This document shows, piece after piece, positions 57,501 to 64,000 of a DNA stretch of 64,000 bases. The DNA is from Lactarius indigo (taxonomy: Eukaryota > Basidiomycota > Agaricomycetes > Russulales > Russulaceae): NCBI GenBank assembly GCA_025766275.1, contig JAFKAC010000159.1, positions 40,497 to 104,496 of the forward strand, in the 5' to 3' direction. The stretch's first letter is position 1. The number at the start of each line of letters is the position of its first letter. The notes under the pieces are model-generated. The model did no database searches. It had not been told where the DNA came from and saw only the letters and a list, made by a program, of their open reading frames with translations. The position numbers and the translations under genes are program-made.

Positions 57501-58090
57501 TCCTCGCGCTGATTGGATCGATAGGCCTTCCCTATCCCACAAGTGTCGTTAAGACTAGACCAATTCAAGCAAGCGCGACAGCGCGCTTTCTCCTGCATGC
57601 TCCGGGTGCAAAAGTCATGGGTCAAACACAAAGATATGCCCAAGTTCGAAGAAGGAGACCTCGTGTGGCTGGAAGGACGCCACTTACGCACTCATCAACC
57701 AACCGCAAAACTAGCGGCTAAACGACATGGACCATTTAAAGTCAAGGTGATGTCCCCTGTCAATTATCGACTCGAGCTTCCCACGCAGTGGAGCATCCAT
57801 GATGTCTTCCACATAGATCTTCTCACACCTTATCGCGAAACACCCACGCACGGACCAAACTATCAGCGCCACCACCTGATTTGGTCGATAACGAAGAAGA
57901 ATACGAAGTTGAGAAGATTCTGGACTCTCGGCGGTTCGGCAGAAGACGTCGGCTCCAATACCTCGTCAATGGAAGGGCTATCCGGACTCAGACAATCAAT
58001 GGATAGATAGGATGACGTATTTGCCGACGAAGCCGTTCGGGACTTTAAACATTCTAACCCCGACAGAAAAGCATATAAGGGTAGCCTTCT
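54514..58090 (+). pseudogene. Ty3-3 pol with many single-base indels
   Basis: Domains in order: protease (ALVDSGATHCFMKP, about 54658), reverse transcriptase (LRPVQDYRKIN, about 55425; RWGYNNVRIKEGDEEKAAF, about 55555; FFGLTNSPATFQ, about 55645; YMDDIGIAT, about 55752), RNase H (about 56160-56560), H2C2 finger (about 56855-56970), integrase core (DFITKLPISRGYDSILTVTDHDC, about 57053; [20 protein letters not shown], about 57305) and chromodomain (about 57895-58030). The frame changes at least ten times, usually by gain or loss of one base, often in or near a short run of one base (for instance CCAAAACTTGAC near 55540). There are few nonsense codons. This pattern is unlike Ty3-1, where stops but no frameshifts were found. 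Confidence 0.88.
54526..54532 (+). promoter_or_regulatory. Candidate minus-1 frameshift heptamer, Ty3-3
   Basis: GGGTTTT in gag phase G-GGT-TTT, three codons before the gag stop. The minus-1 frame continues as GFSGRLNPSAWV, the start of pol. Confidence 0.65.
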
Positions 58091-58122
58091 GTCAAGATAA
58101 GTCCCCATCTCCCAGTTACCCC

Positions 58123-59290
58123 ATGTCCTCTACTCGACGCAATGACCAGCTCGCACTCTCCTCCACCCTTGTCAACGACTCCTCCGCCACGCTTGTTAAC
58201 CCCGACTCCACCAACGACGCCGCAGCCCATAGAGCTGCGGCTGGAGGCGGTACCACCGTGCAGCATGAGGAAGACGGCCCTATCACTGGTGAAGAATTGC
58301 ACAGACACTGCAACAATTCCCTATGCCCCTACAGGGAACTCTCGACGACGATCCAGCAACAACTCAACCAGCACCTCCGCCAATGTACACCCTCACAAAC
58401 AACACCGGTGAGCCCGAGGTCTTCCTCACAGAGAAGAAACTTTTTCGGCTTCAAGCAGCTGTCCCGCGCGGTGAAACCGCCCAACGCCATGCAGAAATAC
58501 GAACAAGAATGGAAGGAGACGGCGGCGCGGTGGCAGCAGGAGCAACTGCATATCGCCGCCTGCCGACGCCGGATGATGAAGGAGCGAAAGGAGTATTGGA
58601 CAAAGATGAGGATGAAGACGAGCTTGGAGACCACTACCCCATCAGGCACGCATTCCTTAATCATGAATTCTACACTGAAGATCCAGCCGCCACTCCCTAC
58701 CTTGTCGATGCAGCGGGGGGGCCTTTACACAGAGGACGAGTTGCCGTGGCACAAGCGGCTCGTTATACACCAATGGGCGAACGAGACCCGCAACCAGGGC
58801 CGTCGTCCCTGAAGGGTTCCGGGTCAATAGAGGACCCGATTACATTCCGTTCCCGATCAAACTCCCCAACGGACCGACAGTACAAGCGTCCCACGTACAG
58901 GTTATCCGAGGAGGAGACCCCTTCGTACTCGGACTAGCTCCGGGATCGGGTTTCCTTTATGGCAAACCCCTCTACGCCACCCCTCATCTCCCGAAGAACA
59001 ACCGCGCATTCATACCTCACGAGGAGTATTTCATGCTCCGCGATCGACACCCCACTGACCTGTTGCTCACGCGCATTGGGGATGTCACCCTTACTCAAGA
59101 ACTGCGTCGGTTCCGGCAATTCGCCTTTGCCGAAGATCAATTGGAGAAACGGATTCGGCAGCTGCAGATGGAGCGGGAGATGGTGACCGCGGACAAAAAG
59201 GACAGTCTCTATCGGTTGGAGCGCGCTAACATATTGGCAAGGATGGAAGACGAAGCAGAATGGATGAGGCAGGAATCGGTAGCGGACTAG
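58123..59290 (+). pseudogene. Ty3-3 post-pol ORF (ORF-X)
   Basis: This starts at MSSTRRNDQLALSS (58123), just after the chromodomain, and ends at 59288-59290, 20 bp before the polypurine tract. Blocks shared with Ty3-1: the charged helix YEQEWKETAARWQQEQLHIA (about 58498), HYPIRH...PYLVDAAGG...RGRVAV (about 58630-58745, minus-1 frame), PEGFRVNRGPDYI (about 58808), SHVQ...PFVLGLAPGS...LYGKPLYA (about 58895-58975), RAFIPHEEYFML and a long C-terminal coil (LEKRIRQLQMEREMV). The last part (58802-59290) is one clean frame. Function is unknown. Conservation between two well-separated families suggests that the protein was under selection. Confidence 0.68.
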
Positions 59291-59310
59291 TGAGGTGGGC
59301 CTCACTCCTG

Positions 59311-59322
59311 AAAAGGGGGTGA
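59311..59322 (+). other. Ty3-3 polypurine tract
   Basis: AAAAGGGGGTGA directly before the 3' LTR; matches the Ty3-1 tract in its G-rich core and TGA ending. Confidence 0.8.
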
Positions 59323-59826
59323 TGTTACAATACGGACTTGATGACTCATCACACACGACTCATGACCGGTTATGACTACGGTCCGGTATCAGTATTAGTC
59401 ATGGACTCTTACATCGTATCAGTCAGCATAGTAGTTCGCATGTGATTGTGACTCATGTATGACTCATTCCTAGGATAGCTGTACTAGGGTTCGAGCTAGT
59501 TACGCTATTGGCCACGTACTATTCCAGCGGCGCTTTAAAGCCCGCGTATCTGTATAAGTAGTTAACTCGGAAGACCAGGAGTCCCCATCTTGGTCTTCTT
59601 CAATCCACCAATTGCCTCGTCTTTTGTCTGCCTTAGTCTCTGACTAAGTGTGCCTCCACTCCGGTTCACCAAGGAACCGACTTCTCTATCTTCAGGTGCA
59701 GTGTGTGCCAGTGTGCCCCTGTTCACCTCGCGTTGGGTTGACACGTGATCCCCATTCGCCTAAACCTGCTAAGTCGATTACACCTTTCTCGAGTCCAAGT
59801 CGGACTAACGCCGGTGGAGCGTAACA
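59323..59826 (+). repeat. Ty3-3 3' LTR
   Basis: 504 bp, TGTTACA...GTAACA, followed by the CCAGC duplication (59827-59831). Confidence 0.95.
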
Positions 59827-60537
59827 CCAGCACAGGGCTTCAACCCTGGGGAACTCCCATTGTTGTGCTAACCGAAGGACTAGCGTCCATTCTCGAGTAG
59901 TCACTTCGTAAACGGAGTAGTCTGGGTTATAGAAGACCCATAAGAGCAGTTCAAACTCCTTGGTTGTTACCTTGCTGAGCGTGACATAGTATGGTGTCGC
60001 GGTGGCGTCGTTTCCAATTGAAATCGGCTCGTCGTTACTGAGGTCAATGGGCTTTTCCGCCATAGATCCCTCGACTTTCCAAAGTCGTCGGAAATATGGT
60101 GATTCGCGCGTGAAGAAGTAACTGTGAACGTGGAACGTGCAGTCGTTTGTTGCAAATATTGCATCTGCGCCTACTAGGTCGTACAGGTGGTGTTGGCGAA
60201 GGGTGTCCATTTCTGAATTAGTGTGGAGTGGCCCCTTTTTCTGGTCGACGTCTGCATTTCCTGGGGTGCGGACATTGGGCGTATTATCGTGGTCAGGGGT
60301 GACGATGGGTTGGCCCACTTCGTCAGGCTGTGCGGCGTTAAGAGATGGCAAGGGCGTTGACGTTAGGTGAGCATGTCGATCCACTTCGATAACAAGAGGG
60401 GTGGGGACTGCCTGTTTGTTGTCTGTCTTGAACGTCCACTGGACAGGGAGCTGGTCAGCCGTGATAGTTGTGGTCAGTGGATACTGTTTATCCATTGTTG
60501 GGGAATTCGTGGCGGTGGGGTCGGTGTTTGACTGCAC
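59827..60537 (-). pseudogene. BTB/POZ-like ORF in Ty3-D, N-terminal part
   Basis: An open frame beginning at MQSNTDPTATNSPTMDKQYP (60537) with a disordered N-terminus and then a BTB/POZ-like fold: IFATNDCTFHVHSYFFTRES (about 60170-60110), PYFRRLW, a variable loop, YYVTLSKVTTKEFELLLWVFYNPDYS (about 60000-59925), and LRLAQQWEFPRVEALCW (59829), where Ty3-3 cuts it. This is the layout of fungal BTB proteins, which mediate dimerisation and often cullin-3 binding. It lies between the integrase and the 3' LTR of Ty3-D on the same strand and is uninterrupted up to the insertion, in contrast to the decayed pol. A host gene caught between two elements is the alternative. Confidence 0.68.
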
Positions 60538-60539
60538 TC

Positions 60540-61130
60540 ACTCTTATGTTGTGCGAGTTGTGTTGGTGTTTGGGCATTATCTAGGGTTTCGTCCTATCAC
60601 GCACAGTGGAACGTTCCTTCCATCGTATCAGAGATAGTGGCATCTTCCTCTGGTCAAAGATTCCTTCATTATCTCGTTCGGTGTTTTCCGAGGTTGATTG
60701 GGGCGGGGGTTGTTCTTTTTGATTTCTGATGGTGTAGATTGTACGATCAGAGGTGAGCGATTTCTTGTAAATTGTGTTGTGGGTCTCCCCAGCCTCGGAG
60801 ATCGTATCTTATCCGAAACATGAGACGGTTTATGTGGTGGTGTGAGTTCGCCGTAAGTCGTTTGATGACTTCTGTTCGACCCTTCCCTAGCTGTTATAAC
60901 CAACGAGAGAACTCTGTGGAGTATGTTCCGCATTGGGAGACGTTTGTCGCTTGTTTGCGAGGGGATAGGTGTCTGTCGATATGTCAGGGTATGGATCTCA
61001 TGGTTATCTCGTGTGGGGGCCGTGTTGTCCTTTTAAATGGTTGTGTGTCGTGGGTGGGTTGCATTACTAGTAACTGCATTGTTTGTTCGTTGTAACCCCA
61101 GGGGTTGGTACAAGGATTGAGATTTTGTAC
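60540..61130 (-). other. Ty3-D region between integrase and BTB ORF
   Basis: A short polar open stretch lies at 60628-60933 on the minus strand (basic, Pro/Ser/Thr-rich) without a recognisable domain. The chromodomain expected here was not seen. The plus strand is T/G-rich, so the minus strand is A/C-rich, as in the rest of Ty3-D. Confidence 0.35.
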
Positions 61131-61571
61131 TCATTGTCGACGCTTGGACGGTGTCTCGTTTGGCAGTTCGTAGTGTGGTGGTATACGGTCACTGAACATG
61201 TTAGTCATTCTTTTGATGTTACAGTTTTCTTTTGTCAGTATGATGACCCTGATTCTGGAGCGTCTTTGGTTGGTGGTGGTAGCGAAACCGATGGTCTCGG
61301 AGGTCTTTGTGTCGAAGTCTCGGATGATTATGTTGATATGGGGCATATTTTGTTGCGGGTCGGGGAATGACGAGGGTGCGCAGGGTAACGTAGGGAGATT
61401 TTTGTTTTCCCGACATGTCCGGCATTCTGTGTTATGCTTAACGGCTTCTGTTTCCATGGGATGTCGCCGAAGGGTAAGCGGTTTTTTGTCCTTGCCTGGG
61501 TGTTTTGTGGTGATTGAGTCGTGAAGCGACTGAATTACCCCCCTCCTCAGAAGGGGATCGTCTGCGATCAC
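61131..61571 (-). pseudogene. Ty3-D integrase remnant
   Basis: A decayed integrase: LHDSITTKHPGKDKK...ECRTCRENK resembles the H2C2 zinc finger (His-His-Cys-Cys in order), followed by INIIIRDFDTKTSETIGF, which recalls the start of the catalytic core, and PPHYELPNETPS near the second Asp region. The core is shortened and the catalytic residues cannot all be placed. Confidence 0.55.
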
Positions 61572-61649
61572 AAGATGGTCACCATAGAATCGAGGGGTGG
61601 CAGTGACATGTGCCGGGTGGTGAAGGGAATGAATGTTGACTGTGGCAGT

Positions 61650-62430
61650 CAGATCAGTTGCAAGGAGGAGCGACGATGATGGGACGACAACCGTGAAGAT
61701 GTTGGCATTGGGGGAGTAAGGACAAGGTGGCGAGGAAGGTGAACGGTAAGAAGGTTAGTATCACGGTTGTGATACTGGTGAAGGTCGTAGTTCGGGGTGA
61801 GGCGGGGGCCTGGCGGCGATGGGGATCTGCAAGGATGATGACCTGGGAGTACCACGTGTCGACGAGCAGATGGCACCAGCATGCAAGAGTGTGAAGCAGC
61901 GCGAGGGGTTCGTAATAGCACGCATAGCAACTGCAATCGAAGGGAGAGGGTGGTGGAAAAGGGGTGATGGTCGGTGTTTCCTTCCGATCATCGAAGGGGT
62001 GCGAGTGGGCGATGCTAAGAAGGATGTCGAACGATGTAGTGTGTTTCATCATCCATGATAAAGATTTGCTGTTTGCAAGAGAGGGTGGGCAGGTGTCGCA
62101 TAACACAGTACGTGGTTGTTGCCCGAGTAAGAGCCCCAAGGGTACAGCAAATGTGTTCGATATTTAGAGAATGTTCGTAATTCGTCGTGTCGTCTGAGGT
62201 AGTCCCGTTTGTTCATATTAAAGGCACAGAATAGTTGGCATTGTGCGTGGTCGAGTGTGAACAAAATCAGTGCTTTGTTCAAACAAGTACATAGCTCTGT
62301 CTGGTAATTCCGAGGTACGATTGTTAGTTCAGACAGTTCATTAGACGCATGTTGGGTGCAGTGGAGGGTACTTTTTCGGTCAGATGATCCTAGATGCCCG
62401 AGATAAGCACGATTGTATGCGTATTCCATG
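61650..62430 (-). pseudogene. Ty3-D RNase H and possible RT remnant
   Basis: CYYEPLALLHTLACWCHLLV...SQVIILADPH (about 61880-61800) fits the RNase H motif Y..E.LAL...L..WRHLL...VIILTDH, with the Asp kept. Upstream, between 62430 and 62050, a frame with FTLDHAQ and RRHDELRTFSKYRTHLL could be a shortened RT, but the match is weak. Frameshifts and internal deletions are likely. Confidence 0.45.
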
Positions 62431-62499
62431 TCACTAATGATTTGTCGGTTTGTAGTACAGTCATAGGGGTGACTGAGATTTGCAAAGACATGGTCTTAG

Positions 62500-63978
62500 C
62501 GAAGCATCCCGTCGTGGGATTGTTCAAGTGTCCAAGTTCGTTTAACGAGTATATTAATCCATCTGGTGTGAGTGTCGGTCCATCGGGTATCGATGTGGTC
62601 ACATGATCGTCGTTTCGTCGTGGTGGGAATTTCCATTCGGTTCCTCCCAACGGCGTTATTGTCTGGTCTGCGTAACGCTCTCTTAATGACTTTCTTCCTT
62701 TCCCCTTCTGACATTGCTGCACGATGGTGTCGACCCTGGTGCCTCGTTGCAATGTGCTGTACCGCTCTACTTTGGGTGTTTCTTTGTTGTTCCGACTGAT
62801 TGTCGGTGGAGTCCCCCTTGTATTCATGACACATGGAGGTGGTATAGGTGGGTGACCTATATTGGGCCCTTTCTCGGTGCACGAAGGTCACATCATCTTG
62901 TTGGCTTGATGCTTCGCTTATACCAACGATGGGGCGAAGTTCGCAGAGTTTTTGTTTGAGGTTCAATTTCTCCTCTTTTTGTGATTGGTGGATCTGTCCG
63001 CAGTTCTCAGGTCAAGCATTGCTACTGTGTTGTGGCGGAGTCTTTTGCAAGTCGTAATTGCTTTTGTCAATGTATCTTTGTCAATCTCAATGTCTCTGTC
63101 TTCTAATTTTTCTGCGAGTCGTGATATCACCTTTTGTCACGTGTCAACGTCCGCACTCTGGAGTTCGGCCATGATTTGTTTCAGGGTGACCTCGTCGATT
63201 TCCAGCATTCGCGCGATTGTTTTTCGCCTAGTAGCGGCGTTCATCCTTCGAATTTCGGTCGCGACCTGTTCCGTCGACATCCACTTGGCTGGGCATTCGC
63301 GAATTTGATGCCCTGGTCTTTTACACTGGAAGCATCGTTTTTCCTGTCGATGCTGTTCGTGTCTAGGCGTCTTGATTGTTTGGTTGTTTTGCGGGGGTCC
63401 TGACATTGTTGCTGGTGGGAGTTCATCTTCTCGTGTTTCCTTAGACTTATACAGTTTCACCGCCTTGACGGGCGTAATGGTACTGCTGGTCTTTTTCGTT
63501 CTAGTTGGCCTGTTTCGTGAACATTGTGATATCGTTATCCATGGAAGTTCGTCCTCTCGTGTTTTCCTGGTATTTTGCTTGATGCTTTGTCAAGTGCTTC
63601 GAGACACTGTTCGTTTGTATTCCTCCTTACTGTCTCGTCGGGCGTAATGATTTGGTCATTTGGTGCGTCTCCTCGTGTGTTTCCATCGCACGGGCTTCGG
63701 CTTATTCTTTGGTCATTTAGTGCGTCTCCTCGTACCTCTTGCTGGTACGGGCTTCGTCTTATCTGATCGGTGTATTCGTTGTTCGGTGCACCTCCACATG
63801 TCATGGTTTGACACGGGTTTCGATTTGTCTGTTTCAGGTATGTCGTTCGATGCGTCTCCTCATGTAGTGATTCTACACGGGCTTTGACTTGGTCGTTTTC
63901 CACGTATCTGTCATACAGGTTCGGTAGATGCTTCTTTATCGTATCTTCTGCGTCTGTTTGCCAGTCGTGTAACATCAC
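62500..63978 (-). pseudogene. Ty3-D gag remnant with zinc knuckle and internal repeats
   Basis: A perfect knuckle CFQCKRPGHQIRECP (C-x2-C-x4-H-x4-C, about 63340-63300) marks gag. After it come helical segments (TEQVATEIRRMNAATRRKTI) and a stretch to about 62500 that I cannot assign. Upstream, 63580-63900 holds tandem units of about 20 residues (RSPC-x5-RGDAPNDQ-like), four or five copies. The true 5' end and 5' LTR are beyond the window. Confidence 0.6.
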
Positions 63979-64000
63979 TTCATTTGTCGATGTTTCTGGG

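Larger units (their letters stand above)
39047..59826 (+). mobile_element. Ty3-3: complete Ty3/Gypsy chromovirus, split by a KDZ transposon
   Basis: LTRs of 506 bp (39047-39552) and 504 bp (59323-59826) differ by five CpG transitions and one 2-bp indel. The 5-bp target duplication CCAGC is perfect (39042-39046 and 59827-59831). Without KDZ the element is about 7.8 kb, with gag, pol and post-pol ORF in the usual order. It inserted into the BTB ORF of Ty3-D. Its coding part has many single-base indels in spite of the near-identical LTRs. Confidence 0.95.

Noticed and set aside
60628..60933. A gene upstream of the BTB ORF
   Set aside because: Short, low-complexity and without domain; treated as decayed Ty3-D sequence.
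1..64000. Satellite, CRISPR, rRNA or organelle DNA
   Set aside because: No spaced direct-repeat array, no rRNA-like conserved stretch and no organelle gene were seen; all larger repeats are explained by LTRs, TIRs and target duplications.

Overview
The window looks like a piece of a mushroom-forming basidiomycete (Agaricomycetes) genome. The evidence is Ty3/Gypsy chromoviruses, a FunK1-type protein kinase, a KDZ transposase with its CxC2 cysteine cluster, a Tad/I-like LINE, and short GT-AG introns of about 50 bp. I see no intact host housekeeping gene, rRNA gene, tRNA gene or CRISPR array. Nearly every base belongs to a mobile element or to an element inserted in another one. The sequence does not identify the species.

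Layout, left to right. (1) Ty3-A, an old plus-strand chromovirus, runs in from the left, is split by Ty3-1, and ends at its 3' LTR at 12009. (2) Ty3-1 (3185-10861, minus strand) is complete, with 453-bp LTRs and a CTGGA target duplication. (3) LINE-B, an old LINE ORF1 copy, occupies 12010-13663 and resumes at 36121-37453. It is split by a solo LTR (12211-12790) and by a hAT transposon. (4) The hAT element (13664-36120) has TAGTGTTG termini and an 8-bp target duplication. It contains a FunK1 kinase pseudogene, a BED-type hAT transposase and a CK1-like kinase fragment. It has itself been invaded by a tRNA-derived SINE (16736-17348), a 9.9-kb LINE-A (17971-27873) and a truncated Ty3-2 (about 30413-35279). 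(5) An LTR fragment (37454-37961) is followed by Ty3-D, a decayed minus-strand element running from 37962 past the right edge. Its post-pol region encodes a BTB/POZ-like protein. (6) Ty3-3 (39047-59826, plus strand, CCAGC duplication) sits inside that BTB reading frame. (7) A 13.0-kb KDZ transposon (41429-54427) with about 150-bp inverted repeats and a GTACCCCC duplication sits inside the gag gene of Ty3-3.

Four of the splits can be checked because a reading frame resumes across the insertion: the Ty3-A post-pol ORF across Ty3-1, the hAT BED exon across LINE-A, the BTB ORF across Ty3-3, and Ty3-3 gag across KDZ. This gives a relative chronology at least three levels deep.

The three clearest Ty3 families (Ty3-1, Ty3-2, Ty3-3) share an organisation. 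An 11-nt sequence placed 2 nt inside the 5' LTR is complementary to the predicted 5' end of the transcript, which suggests Tf1-like self-priming. A conserved Gag N-terminal region has no in-frame ATG. A GGGTTTT heptamer lies at the gag-pol overlap. The two families that retain their 3' end, Ty3-1 and Ty3-3, also carry an extra ORF between the chromodomain and the polypurine tract; Ty3-A has one in the same place. All ten base substitutions between the two measurable LTR pairs are transitions at CpG, and most premature stops are TGA where CGA is expected, so methyl-CpG decay appears to dominate.

The strongest candidates for something undescribed are the kinase-bearing hAT, the dispersed GCGGA-N2/3-TCCGC palindromes of the KDZ element with its passenger genes, and the conserved post-pol ORF. 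All coordinates, alignments and family calls were made by eye; no database search was run.
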